DNA from: Marsupella aquatica
Lineage: Eukaryota; Marchantiophyta
NCBI GenBank assembly: GCA_973895155.1
Contig: OZ316897.1
Location: 21,576,001-21,640,000 of the forward strand
Reading direction: 5' to 3'
Length of the DNA stretch: 64,000 nucleotides
The position numbers and the translations under genes are program-made. The number at the start of each line of letters is the position of its first letter. Position 1 is the first letter of the stretch. The notes beneath the pieces were generated by a model, which made no database searches, was not told where the DNA came from, and was given only the letters and a program-made list of their open reading frames with translations. Shown one piece after another: positions 34,215-45,399 of the stretch.

Positions 34215-37200
34215 CACTCTCAGGAGGAAGTGTTAGGTAGGCGCTTAATCAGCAATTGCTAAAATTAACTACAGTGAGGAGGGGTCACAACGGCAGGTTT
34301 AGAACAAATAGTTGGCTTGGAAATAACGAACCTGAATGTGCATTCTTTGAATGTTAATAGAGATGATGCCAAAAATTATCACATATGATCACCATTTTTT
34401 TGACATAGAACACATCTTATGGTGCTTTCCGTCCACATACATTTGATGGGGCCCTAGAATTATATTAGAGTTTAGGGTTATATATTAGTAAGATTCAGTT
34501 ATTCTTTTGAACCACATGAGATCAAAACTTGATCTAGACTTTCCAGAGCCAATCTCTTCCTACCATATGTCATTTGGCTGCTGATTCAGGCATCCAACTA
34601 ATAGCTAAGGTTTTTCGACGAGTTGCTGTAATAACTACACTAATTGAGTAATGTCTACAATTCTTACTTTTTGCACTCCACTTGAGATTTTCTATGGTGT
34701 TAATCAAAAGTCTAACATGGGACCGCTACTCAACGGGTACTCAACCTAATCAGGCATAGTTCCGCTGCTAAAATTAGCCAAGCATGTATTACAGTGCTGC
34801 TAAAATTTGTTGAACATGGGTTTTTTCTTTTAACTTGCAGCATGGGTCCGGTACTACAATTGAACGAGGATGGATTCTCAGCCAAAATTAGCCAAGGCAG
34901 TATAAATCAGATGATATTAGTCAAGCACGAACCCAATGAAATTAGGGAAGACATGCAACTACTAAATTAATCAATTGTCAAGCACATATGGGTCCACTGC
35001 TTAAAAAAAGCACAGCTTCTTCTAAATTTAGCTAAGCATCAGTCCGCTACTAAAACTAATCGAGCAATGGTCAGGACGATGGGGTCCACTACTAGAAGTG
35101 ACTAAGTAGTGTAGTGGGTCTGGTTTTAAAATGAGTTGTTTATTTGTTGATATTTTGAACCATGATTTGTTTGCACAACATTCACAGTTACTTTAACCAA
35201 CAGGATGCTGAGTTACATAATTGGCAAGCTAGGTGAATTTGTTATGATGACATGGATTGATTTGGGTCATCTTTTATATCCCAGCGCTAATCAGTATGAA
35301 AGATTTTGCCTTATGGGGCTCACTTCCCACGTCAGGTGCCAACTAGTATAGGGTTTTCTTATTTGGTTTTGGGGAAAAGTTAATGAAAACTTGTATGGAT
35401 TCAAAAATAAAAAGGTGAGGTTTCATCACAAGGCTGGTTTAGATCTATTAAGCTTAAGTTTCTAAGGGTATCACAAAAGTTCCAAACATTCACCCATGAT
35501 GTGGTGCCTCCAACTATAGGTGTTGTCATTTGGAAGATGCTGTTGTTGTGAAAGTGATGTTGTTAGGGAGGAGATGGGCACCAAGGGGATGATGCAGGGG
35601 ACCGCCAGGCTGTGATAGCAACCACAGCACCATGAAAAGGGAGAAGTAAATTTTCTCCCCTGAGTCGGGTGGCACGCAGGCAGGACCTGCCCACAGGCCG
35701 GGCAGCTCGCCGGGCAGGCAAGAAAGTGTAGGGGCAGATGCGACGGTGACAAAAACCCATTTTTGGTGAACGGCCAGGATTTCTTCCTGCCTTTTTGTTT
35801 TGTTTTGTAAATAGATCATGCCCCAGAATTGGCAGGATCTGTTTATAATAGTGCTTGATTGTAGGATACATCCCAAAATTGGCGAAGCCCCATCACCAGT
35901 TTGGAGTGGCTTTGGGAATGAGAGGAACTAGTGTTTTTTTTTGGGTTGATGCTGCTGTTTTGGAGGGGTAGTGTAGTTGGCCACCCCAGACTCAAGGATA
36001 GAGATATGCGTGATGATTGTAGCTGGAGGGAAGGATTTGGTTTAAGAGTCTGAGCTACCTTCCAGATCTGGAAAACCTTCTTTTTGGAAAATGAGGGCAT
36101 AAACTTTATGGAAACTGGGGGCAGCTTGGAAAGTTTGAAAGAACTCGAATTATTGAACACAGGGTATACTCTACACTACTGTTTCCAGGTTTGGCGGTTT
36201 TGTACTTCAGTAGTGTGATATGTGTATGGTCGAGAAGCTCCTTTGGACTCAACTACAATAAAGTTTGAATTGGGTTCTTGTCGATCACTCGTCCGGATTT
36301 CATCACTTGTCATGACCGTCTTTCTATTATGTTTGTCTTGTCATCTATGTCTTTCCGATTCAGCCAGCGTCAAAATTTAAAAGTCTCTCAAATTTGGTTT
36401 CTGTCCTGATTCCTGAGGGAATGCGCGTAGTTTGCCATTGATGCAGAGTGACGGAAAATGGATGACCCGCTATGATACTGCTTGGAGATTGCTGATGGAA
36501 GCAGCTTCTTTGTCTCAGATGGAAGCAGCGTAGGAGGCGGAGGGCGTGCAAAGAAGTCCAGTCCAAAGACGAGGGACAACAAGACTAATCAGGGATTTTC
36601 ATGAAATTGTTGCTTCCCACCCCTTCTTTTGCTAGAGATAGCCGGTTGTTGATGACTTTGCCTCTTAAAAGGATGACTTGAATCTTGCTGAGTCGCAAGA
36701 AATCTGTTTAGGTACTTAGTTTAATTCCCTCATATTCTGCTGCTACTCCATCTTTTCAGTCCCTCTAGATCCTTTTGCATGACCTCACTGAGTGATTCGT
36801 ATCGACCTTATGGATATACCAGCGTTTTACTTCTCTGTGTTTGAAGTCAAGTATGATCTTAGACGATTTTCAAACTTGTTAAAACAAACTGTGGTGAACG
36901 GGAATTCTAAGTGTAGCGTAAGCTACATGCATATAGTCCGAGTTGATCTCTCGTAAAGATGTTCATTCAAGGGGGTGTCTCAGACACAGCCCTTGTCCCT
37001 AGAGTCAGCCCTTGTTGTGCTGCAGAAATGTTAATTAAATTATCGCCAAGCTAGAGAGATCTTCCCAACACATCTTCCTGTGACCCCATGAGTATCAGTG
37101 CCCTGAACTCCTTCTAAATGTCGTCAATTCTGTTCTCCCCTCGCCTATTCTCTCTCGCTCGCGTTGGGCACAATCGTACCCTCACTCTGGACTAAAATCT

Positions 37201-38055
37201 GGGCCGGACTCTGCGACTGTAGTAATTTAACTGGTGATTCCGGAGGGGGCTGTAATCTCTCTGCGTTGAGCCATAGGACAGAGATTAAGAAAGTCATTCG
37301 TGCGTTCATTGTTGAACAATACAAGTGGGAAGATAAAAACTTGTCCCTCGGTCAGAGTTGGACTTGGGGTTTACACCGTCAAGGAATTCTTCCCTTAGTC
37401 GTTGCACAAATCACTTTTAGCGAAGACCTCAATCCAGCACCGTGGAGTGAGAGACCAAGAGTTGCTAAGGCAAAACTTGTGTCGAATATCTTGGCTATTT
37501 GTGTTTGCAGGGAATCTGAACTCAAAGTAAAGCCATTCTAAAGAGGAGGTATGAAGCAGGGGGCTGCAAGATGATGTCTTCCTTACCTTCCTATTCTTAC
37601 AACTCACCCTATTCCGCCCAAAAGAGCTCTATAGCTTTCTCACCAGAAGAGGGGGTCCCTACTGGGCCTGTCAAACTGCGTTGCATGGATGGAGGTGCTT
37701 CCCATCGCCATTCTTCAGGCTGGAAATTTCCGAAGGTGTTTGTCAGAGGCCACAACAAGGAGCAGAAGGTCCGTAAGACCTGGTCGGGCAGTACTCTGGT
37801 CCATACGAACATCAATAACCGAAGGGCCAAATAAGGCACGAGAGGAACCTGTACTTCAGATTCAAGGTAAGTCAAGAAGGGAAGCTGCGAAAAAATGACG
37901 GATCAACCTCTGATTGAAAGTTTTTGACCAATGGGGGTTTCCGTATTGTTCAGGGTTCATCAATTCTTCTCGAGTCTAAAATTGAGCCGCATGAGGTTGT
38001 GTATGCTATTCTTTGGTCCAAACGTAGAACTCATCGTTGTTCTCGATTCAATTGC
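34215..38055. other. Long intergenic stretch, nothing recognised
   Basis: From 34215 to about 35460 the sequence repeats loosely the words TACTAAAATTAGCCAAGCA, GGGTCCACTACT and similar, suggesting an old degenerate tandem repeat. Frames at 35526-35876 (minus) and 37164-37541 (plus) are the longest, but neither shows a known motif. I would not call a gene here. Confidence 0.4.
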
Positions 38056-38059
38056 GTTG

Positions 38060-38680
38060 CTATCAATTTTTATTCATAACCAGAACACTGTCTCAGAATG
38101 AGCGGCGGCATTGATGTAATTGTGGTTTATAGTTTTGGTTATGATTGAGTCATCACGAATTCCTCCATGCAGTATTGGGTAAAGAAGTGGTGGCCCCAGA
38201 CTACCAGTGACGCAATTGTCAACTTCTCTGGAAAAACATCTAAACTTTCCTGGCAGCACGATAATAATGCCACTAGAATTTGCCAAAGTAAGTCTTGATG
38301 AAAGGAATCAGACAGAAGTGATAATGTTTGCGAAGGAGGCTCAGCGAGGCCAATCTCATGAATGCAGAGTCTGCCTTTGTGCAGGAGAACAGAACACCAA
38401 ATACTATCGTAATGGTTCTTAGTTATCTAGGGAATGGTGTCCCTTAGTTTCGGACAAGGGCCGTTGGCTGTCTGCGACACAACAATGTTGGACGTTGCGG
38501 CGATTAGCCATTTTCCTATCTTTAAGAGGTTACCTCGCCTACGGGGTTTTGGTTGTTAACGTTCTCGTGCGATTTTCAAAAACAAAAAAGAAGAAGAATT
38601 CCCCTCTTAAGGGCTTCGTATGTGGCATCCCTGGACGTGTAGGGGTAAAATCGGATTTCTGTTGTGGTTCCCTTGCAGCC
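38060..38680. repeat. Unclassified dispersed repeat, copy A
   Basis: This copy is recognisable by GGCATTGATGTAATTGTGG, GTGGCCCCAGACT, TGGCAGCACGATAATAATG, CAAAGTAAGTCTTGATGAAAGG and GGGAATGGTGTCCCTTAGTTT in order. The same ordered words, diverged, appear at 38681-39260 and 48285-48900. No protein or terminal repeat was found; the class is unknown. Confidence 0.65.
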
Positions 38681-39260
38681 TCGTGTCGTTATTTTATCCA
38701 TAACCGTGTCTTTATGGCATGAACAAGGTTGCACATTGAGAGGCGGAATTGATGTATATCGTGGTTTACAGTTTTGGCCACTATTGAGCCATCAGGAATC
38801 CCTCCCCCATGAAGGTTTGGATAAGAGAAGCTGTTGCCCCAGACTGGCAGTTTAGCAAGCTTCAACTTTTCTGGAAATCATCTAATATCTTGCGTTGAAG
38901 CTCGCTAACAATAACACAGAAATTTGCCAAATCATACAATATCTTGCCTGGCAGCGCCAAAATAATGACACTAATTTTTGTCAAAGCAAATGTTGATGAA
39001 AGGGATTAGACAGAAAGGGACAGTCTGTGAAGGATGCCTCAGCCGATGAAGGTCAACCGTTGAGAGTAGCGCACCTAGAGGCCAAATTATGAATGCAGAC
39101 GTGAGTCTGCCTTGTGGGGAGAAAAGAACACCAAATTACGATTGGAATGCATAACAATTATCTAGGGAATTGGTCTCCCTTGGTTTCAGACAAGGTCCAT
39201 AGACTAAGAACTCAGAGGCACGACACTAAACCTTTCAGGCTCGAAATCGTGGCTTGTGAT
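38681..39260. repeat. Unclassified dispersed repeat, copy B, directly after copy A
   Basis: This copy has the same order of words as copy A: CGGAATTGATGTATATCGTGG, TTGCCCCAGACTGGCAG, TGGCAGCGCCAAAATAATG, AAAGCAAATGTTGATGAAAGG, AACACCAAATTACGATTGG and GGGAATTGGTCTCCCTTGG. It directly follows copy A in the same orientation, forming a diverged tandem pair. Confidence 0.65.
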
Positions 39261-39473
39261 AAGCTTTATTCGAGTGAATTTTACTCGTCCCCTGACATTC
39301 TACATTCTATTGGAGATACCCTGGGAGAGTAATTTCCAGAACTTCATACAAGCAAGGAATGTACACAAAGTATAGAAAAAGGACTCTATTGACTGCTTTA
39401 TTTAGATTTGCATTTTTCTTCGCTAATGAAGACACAGTAAAAGTTCTCCATCTATCTACATAACCTCTTGCAG

Positions 39474-40880
39474 CTAGCAATAAAACCCTACACAGGGAAA
39501 TCCTCCCCTCACATGAAACCTACCTATGTTCCTGCTGAATCCATAATTTATCGAGCCTAAAGAAACCAAAGAGGAAACTTTCCGTGCAACCGGCGACCAC
39601 CAAAGCGGATGGAAAATCTTCCTGATGGTACGGACGGCAACCTGCACTAACGATGCTAACTTTTTCTCTAGCTGTGCATCATTCATTTGAGCAAAGTCGG
39701 GAGTAGAGAATTTGTTCCCTCTCTGCTCAAAGACTCTGCCGAGATCTTCTTCGAGTTTCGTTATGGCTTTCTCCCTGGTCTCCTTCTGCCTTTTCTCAGT
39801 AACTCTTCGAATGCTTATGGGGGGTATGTCAACGGCCAGGGCCTTGACACCGTCCATAAAGCTTGGAAGCGTGTCTATGTTTTCTTCGAGCCACTTTCCG
39901 TCTGCTGAGGTGAAGAGAATAAGGAAAGCCTCTTCTGCACCCTTGAACAATTGAGAGAACAGCAACCAATTTATCCGGTCCACTACAGTCCATCTGGTTG
40001 CCTTCTGGACAAATATAATGTGGGAGTACTCATCCTTGACATTCTTACAAAAAGATGTCAAATTCGATTGGCCAGTCGAAATGATTCCTGTTGTGCCTGC
40101 TTCTCGAAGTCCTGGTGTGTCAACAACTGTCCAACCCCTGCCAGACTCTTTTTTGATCTCAGACGTACAACCTCCAGGAGCATCGCTGGAAGGAAAAACA
40201 ACCTGTACAATGCCTCCAGTTACAAGCGCATTGGCAACAGTGGATTTTCCGGCGCCGGCTCCCCCAAACAACAGCACTCTCTTCCCCGGGTGCATCCCCG
40301 AAGCCCAAAGTCTGTCCGATTTTGAAATGGTTCTCGTGTCCGCTTCCATGGTGGATGACTGAAGTTGTGCGGGAGGGGCAAGTCTTCTGTTATCACCCTG
40401 AACTAGTTTAACGATTACCCTATCCATTTGGAGACCACGTCGCAAATTTTGTGGCACTCGTGCGCCCTCCATGAATTGGAGCCAGTCAACAGTAAGCATT
40501 CCCACAGTGAGCATCTCAACCAGACAAGACACGCATGTTTCTTTGTAACCTACCAGAAGAACGGACTGCTCACTGCAGGACTGTACTGCTACTGTCTCTA
40601 CTGAACGCGGGTCGCATCGTGCTGAACGGACAGTAGCAAGCAGCGTTCCTTCTCCGAGAGTCTCGATTGTTATGGTCTTTCTAGCATCGGCTCTCCCGAA
40701 CAGTTCCACTTTCTTCTCCAGGTCCGATTGCGAAATGGGTCCCGTGTCCAATTTCGAAATGGTTTTTGTGTGCGATTTCAGCCTTCCGGTGAGCAACTTC
40801 AGGTGACGTGCTAGCGAGCCCATCCTCTCAAGAACCAACCGTCGTAGTTGCCAACGTTCCACGTCCAATGCCGGAGACAT
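39474..40880 (-). CDS. AIG1/GIMAP-type GTPase with a duplicated N-terminal segment
   Basis: A single exon of 468 residues begins at ATG 40880. The GTPase part starts near residue 198. KRVLLFGGAGAGKST is a canonical P-loop with Lys212, and VVDTPGL (Asp254) is the G3 motif. Text resembling AIG1 proteins follows (EAFLILFTSADGKW), then a basic, helical C-terminus. In plants this family is linked to defence and stress; molecular partners are mostly unknown. The N-terminal 195 residues are unusual: KKVELFGRADARKT (about residue 65) mimics the P-loop segment but lacks its conserved glycines. The DNA around the start codon also resembles the same segment. A splice acceptor-like CCAG directly before the ATG leaves open a 5' untranslated intron. 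Confidence 0.7.
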   Translation of the reverse strand: MSPALDVERWQLRRLVLERMGSLARHLKLLTGRLKSHTKTISKLDTGPISQSDLEKKVELFGRADARKTITIETLGEGTLLATVRSARCDPRSVETVAVQSCSEQSVLLVGYKETCVSCLVEMLTVGMLTVDWLQFMEGARVPQNLRRGLQMDRVIVKLVQGDNRRLAPPAQLQSSTMEADTRTISKSDRLWASGMHPGKRVLLFGGAGAGKSTVANALVTGGIVQVVFPSSDAPGGCTSEIKKESGRGWTVVDTPGLREAGTTGIISTGQSNLTSFCKNVKDEYSHIIFVQKATRWTVVDRINWLLFSQLFKGAEEAFLILFTSADGKWLEENIDTLPSFMDGVKALAVDIPPISIRRVTEKRQKETREKAITKLEEDLGRVFEQRGNKFSTPDFAQMNDAQLEKKLASLVQVAVRTIRKIFHPLWWSPVARKVSSLVSLGSINYGFSRNIGRFHVRGGFPCVGFYC

Positions 40881-40919
40881 CCTGGAATCTCAAAGTCTGT
40901 CCGCCCTCTAGCGAATTTC

Positions 40920-41364
40920 CTACAAGTATGGCTGTGACAGAATGAACTCGACCTCCCTCCGGTTTCTCTGACTGAAGCTCTTCCCCTGGTCCCAAGTTGA
41001 ACTCGAGAAACTCCGACCTCACTCACTACTGAACGAATGAGAGACTGCAAACGAATTGATGCTAGTCCCAATTTCTGACTTGTGTTATCGCCCAGTTCCA
41101 ACTTGAAGAATGAATTCTCTCGTGATACACAAGGGAGGACTGACCGGCAAAAGTAGCATCCGTCGGTCCCATCCGTCGGTGTAACAAATCACACCACACT
41201 AACTCCTCTTTCTCACAAAGATTTCAGAAACATGTTGTAGCGTCTCACCCCACTCTCACTTCCTCTTTCTGTACAATCAGTGTGCCTGTTCGACAGTCCG
41301 CTCGCTTCCAATTGCGCCCTCCCAGTCCTGACAGTGAAATCTTCCGTGACAGAGTGAGTCCGTC
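40920..41364. promoter_or_regulatory. Probable promoter region of the AIG1-like gene
   Basis: This stretch separates the minus-strand AIG1-like gene from the plus-strand duplicated ELIP promoter in a head-to-head layout. Specific elements cannot be assigned. The position alone suggests a promoter. Confidence 0.3.
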
Positions 41365-41893
41365 TGAACCAGTCGAACACGTTTTAATTTCTCTGCTTTT
41401 CCCGAAAAATCGTCGCCACGAGATTTTCTGGCTGCACCGAGATTTTCTGGCTACACCGGCAGTACGAGCCTGCCGCATGTAATTGGCACATCCCGTCGTG
41501 GTATTCGGCCATTTGCCGGACCTTAGGCCCAAGACACGTTTCGGGGCCGCACTTTCACGGTCTAGATTTGCGGCCACGCAGAACATTTGGCGTACTTCCC
41601 ACCTCTCCTTCGGTCTGCTCGTCTCCATAAATTCACGTTCTCGTCCTGAGTTCGGTATGAATCCACTCTCGACTCCATTCTCTCTACGTATCTCGAATTG
41701 CATTAATTGCAATCAGTCAAAGTTCATCAAGTGATCCCCCTCTGTCCTGTTCGACTCTCAATTCCTCCTCAATTTCGTTGGGCATATTTTCTGTAAGTTT
41801 CGCTGTCTGTCTGTGTACACCAAATGGTATCAACTGTGGCTGCAGCGATGTCGTCAAGCTCAGCAATGCTGGGAGGACTGGCTAGGCTACCTG
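41365..41893 (+). pseudogene. Truncated ELIP copy: promoter, 5' UTR and first codons only
   Basis: From about 41365 the plus strand matches the upstream region of the intact ELIP gene, inverted. Shared words include TTGCCGGACCTTAGGCCCAA, ACACGTTTCGGGG, TCTAGATTTGC, TCCCACCTCTC, CTCCATAAATTCACG and AATCCACTCTCGA. The AAGTTTCGCTGTCTGTCTGTGT just before the start is also shared. An ATG at 41824 encodes a Ser/Ala-rich start ending AMLGGLARLPA, nearly the same as the ELIP transit peptide. Homology stops at about 41893. The rest of the gene, including all membrane helices, is missing. Confidence 0.85.
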
Positions 41894-41916
41894 CACAGGA
41901 AAACTTTTCTCATTTG

Positions 41917-41982
41917 CACCAAAGAACTTTAAGAAAAGCCTTGGCGCCAATCTGACAGGGCTTTTCTTAAACTTCATTGGTG
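41917..41982. repeat. Inverted repeat, 24-bp arms with two mismatches
   Basis: The arms 41917-41940 (CACCAAAGAACTTTAAG...) and 41959-41982 (...CTTAAACTTCATTGGTG) pair over 22 of 24 bases. The spacer contains the palindrome TTGGCGCCAA. The structure sits just beyond the point where ELIP homology is lost, and the right arm shares TTCATTGGTG with the tandem repeat that follows. Confidence 0.8.
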
Positions 41983-41990
41983 CTACAACG

Positions 41991-42128
41991 TTCTTAAAGT
42001 TCATTGGTGCTACAACTCTTTATCACTCCACAGCAATTCTTAAAGTTCATTGGTGCTACAACGCTTTATCACTCCACAGCAATTCTTAAAGTTCATTGGT
42101 GCCACAACGCTTTATCACTCCACAGCAA
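41991..42128. repeat. 46-bp tandem repeat, three copies
   Basis: Units start at 41991, 42037 and 42083. Each begins TTCTTAAAGTTCATTGGTG and ends CACTCCACAGCAA; they differ by one or two bases. The last unit runs directly into LINE reverse-transcriptase coding, and part of the unit appears to derive from LINE sequence. Confidence 0.9.
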
Positions 42129-42840
42129 TTTGCATTCCTGCCTGGGCACATCCACCACTCACTCATGTTGCTCAATGAGATGTTACACCATGCTGACCAG
42201 TGTAAACTTGACATCATTCTCATGAAGCTGGATGTTACTAAAGTTTTTGACATGTTGGAATTTTCTCTTGGGCATAATGGAAAGAGTTGGAATTAATGGC
42301 CTTATTCTGCAATTCCTGGGTGCGACCCATGCTTCCTCCTCTTGGGCTGTGCTTTTGAATGGCAGAATGGCTAATGGCTTCAACCTGGCCCACTCTGTTC
42401 GACAGGGATGCCCCTTGTCCCCATTGCTGTTCATCATTGCCATTGATGCATTGAGTAGAATGATTCACAAGGAGGTTGGCCAGGGAACCATTCTGGGGTC
42501 CAGATCCAGTCAGTTGGGGTACATACTGTCCACAACATGTTTGCTGATGATGCGTCTCTTCTCATTAGGGCTGTCATGGCAGTGGTTATGAAGTGCATGG
42601 AGATGTTTGATCTGTTTGATCTGTTTGGCCTTGCTTCGGGTCTTTTTTGCAATTGGGAAAAGACAAAAGCCACTTACATCTCACCTCATCCGATTACACT
42701 GGATTTTCAATTGTTACCCTAGAAATGGGAGACTGATCAAAGTGCTAGTAAACTGCTTGGCATCCTATTACGCAGCACTTCTGAGAGGAGTTGATGGTCT
42801 CAACCTTATCTCTGAAGCTGGAGAACCGGCCGGATAGGAT
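42100..42840 (+). pseudogene. LINE (non-LTR) reverse transcriptase fragment
   Basis: Three successive frames give the RT blocks in order. The first is FLPGHIHHSLMLLNEMLHHA and MKLDVTKVFDML (equivalent to the first catalytic Asp block, about 42140-42255). The second is GINGLILQFLGA and VRQGCPLSPLLFIIAIDAL (about 42390-42450). The third is FADDASLLI (about 42540), the catalytic FADD box, followed by FGLASGLFCNWEKTKA. At least two frameshifts separate the blocks. Endonuclease and 3' regions were not found, so this is a 5'- and 3'-truncated relic. Confidence 0.85.
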
Positions 42841-42844
42841 GAGC

Positions 42845-43615
42845 AAGGGCACTGCATCGTTGGCTGCAATAGTTACTATTAGGGCATCTTTTTTTTATTA
42901 ATCTTTCGGGACGCCTACAAGGCACTCAGGTCACCCGCAACACGCTACTACCAGGAAAATATCTTGAAGGGTCAGTGAAATATGTGTCACACCATTCTAG
43001 GTAGTGTTAGAGTGTATCATACTATCTAGATCCGTATGTTTGGTATGTGTGCTATATGAGCCAATAAAGTTCCGTTAGGTTTGTGTGAGAGGGTAGTTCT
43101 CTCTTGTGAGGCATTGCAAGGTTACCTTTCAATGTTGAGCCTTGGAGAGGGGAGCTTGTGTGGTGGCTGTGGTGGCTGAGAGCTTTCTCTATGTAGCATG
43201 GATTCATTGAGTGCAAGGTGCGTTGGCTCGACATATGTGTGTGATCGGATCGGATGAGATTGAGTGCGTATTGTTGGCGTCGATTGTTGTTCCAATTGTC
43301 GTGAAGATTATTGTGGGTTTGGACATGTGTGGACATGAGTTCCACTAGCTTGTTTTCCATTCTCTTATGTTTGTGATGTGGTAGTGTGACTATGTCTGGA
43401 TGTATGTGACAAGCGATGTATGTTGTGTAGCGATGTGTATGCGCACGACATATGAGACGGGTCGCGGGTGAATATGCAACTGGGTTGCCCCTATAACTGC
43501 GTCGTGGGTGCTCATGCAAATTGGTTTCCGCCTAACTGCAGTTAACCGTACGTAGACAATGTTGACACCTCACTCTGCTTCCCCCCTCAAATTTTGAACC
43601 CGCCAACAACAATTA
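42845..43615. other. Intergenic stretch, possibly LTR-like
   Basis: A GT-rich segment (43050-43480) gives a long minus-strand frame rich in His and Thr, typical of low complexity. The bounding words on the minus strand, TGTCAAC at 43567 and GTGACA at 42985, would suit a solo LTR, but no target duplication is seen. Confidence 0.3.
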
Positions 43616-43783
43616 CATGCTCCATGAATGCTTTGGACAAATGCACCGACATTTCAAATTGGCATTCCCTCGCTCAATTTTGAGGCTGAGCTCGAATTGC
43701 GCAGGATTGACATTACAACAACAAAAATGGCAAGGACAAATGGGCATTTTGAGAGCGTCATTCCTAACTCCTAGCCTCCTGAA

Positions 43784-45391
43784 TTGCTCCTCAACATGGT
43801 GCCACCAGCTTCTGCCATGGCTCCAAGTGGAGACAATCTAAGCTATTGCCAGTGCACCTTGCTCACATCGTGGATTGGTTGGAAGTGCCAGAGAACTTTG
43901 CTATTAATGCTCAATGGGACCATTAGCTGCCCTTATGTTACTGGTAAACATCCGCCAAAGAAGACTGTGTTCAAAAAGACGCTTATCGACCTCCATGACG
44001 TTGGTTTTCCTAAATTTGTCGCCATAGGATATAACCTTGGGAAGCAGTTTCAACGTTTCATAAAAAAGTACAAGGAGGCCCTAGCGATGAAGTGAGACTT
44101 TGGTGCGGGATTGACAAATGTTGAATTGAGGCAAGGTCTTACACTAGCAGATAAGTACGAGAAGGTGTGTCCCCATTTCGAGCGCATGCATGCAATCTAT
44201 GGGGAGAGAGTGTCACCTCCCAGCACAGCCGCATGTGGGTTCCAAAGCATCAAGAACTATACGTTGATGAGGGTTTGGATGACGATGAGCTTCCTGAATC
44301 ATCATTTCCAATCCATGATGACCTGGACTACCACGATTTAGGTAAGTTCATCTCTTTCTCATTTGCCTTCAGATCATCATGCACGTCATGATCATTTTTC
44401 CCATCATTGTTGCTGGATGTTTGCCAAAATTGGATTGTACACAAAATGGACATTCTACAATTACATAGTTGGGTTTCATTTAATTTGTACTCTCTGCAAT
44501 CGACCCCCCCGCCGACCCCAATTTCTAGTTTGCTCAAACCATCTTCGAGGATGAGGTAGAAGGCACTCGACCTCCTACTGGAGCCAACACACCATGGGCC
44601 CTTAGTCTTAACTAATACGTGGAGGACGTACAAATGCTCAAAGGGTAGTTTTTATTAATTTTGAACTAATAATTTGCCGATAATAAGGGAACTTTTAATA
44701 GTAAAATGGAAATAACAACGGGTAAACAGGAAAAGGTCCCGATCGCAGGGGGGTCCACTTCTTTTACACGGAGTGAGGGCCCAGGGCAACACATCAGTTG
44801 ATGAGTCGCTGCCCAATACTCCAACTGAGACCCAACCGCAGCCTACATCGAATTCTCCTAGTGTGGAAGAACCAATCCCAACTCCAACTTCCACCCCGGC
44901 ATCTGCACCCACACAACCACAAGGTAGGAGTAGAGGCACAACATCTGCTTATCCAACCATCACACAAGAGCGAGGTAGTCAACTACCTTGGCAAGGCAAG
45001 AGGCCATCACCCACACAGGCCAGCTCTAGGCCGAATCTAGCTGAGGTGTATGCTGAGAAATTGCAGGAGAAGAATGCTTTCAGAATTTAGATGATTGATG
45101 CAAGGGACAGATGGAAAGCTCAAGAAACTACTGACAGGAAAGAGGCCAGAGAAACAGAAGCACTCAGGGATTGAAAAGGCAGAGTTGGCTAAAAGGGATC
45201 GAATTCAACATAGACAAGAAGAAAAACGAGCAAGAATTGACCTTCATCATCAACTGGCTATCATCAAAGCCGAGCAAGCGACAGTGTTTCTAACAAAGGT
45301 TATCAAGCAAGATAAGGGGCCTGATCACTTTAAGACAATGATGGGTATTATACATGCTGGAACTTTGATTGCCCTAGATGGGTCGTGCCCA
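43784..45391 (+). pseudogene. Myb/SANT-like DNA-binding protein of a transposon, broken
   Basis: The first part has a predicted helix with FKKTLIDLHDVGFPKFVAIG and FQRFIKKYKEAL, then a TGA at 44093-44095. In the same frame come DFGAGLTNVELRQGLTLADK and YEKVCPHFERMHAIYGE. A frameshift (about 44230) leads to an acidic stretch DEGLDDDELPESSFP and a donor GTAAG at 44341. Downstream parts (44763-45064, 45095-45391) encode a Ser/Thr/Pro-rich linker and a Glu/Lys-rich helix ending near QATVFLTKVIKQD. This is the layout of the DNA-binding companion protein of PIF/Harbinger elements, of which a transposase relic lies about 2 kb away. Confidence 0.55.
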
Positions 45392-45399
45392 TAGTTGTA

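Noticed and set aside
35526-35876. Minus-strand frames with FLPARRAARPVG-like text
   Set aside because: Three overlapping frames are open and no family is recognised; a repeat origin is more likely.
40811-41101. Minus-strand open frame overlapping the start of the AIG1-like gene
   Set aside because: It lies in another frame, has no recognised motif, and overlaps a better supported gene.
42985-43567. Possible solo LTR with TGTCAAC...TGTGACA ends on the minus strand
   Set aside because: The flanking bases show no target duplication, and no partner LTR or polypurine tract was found.
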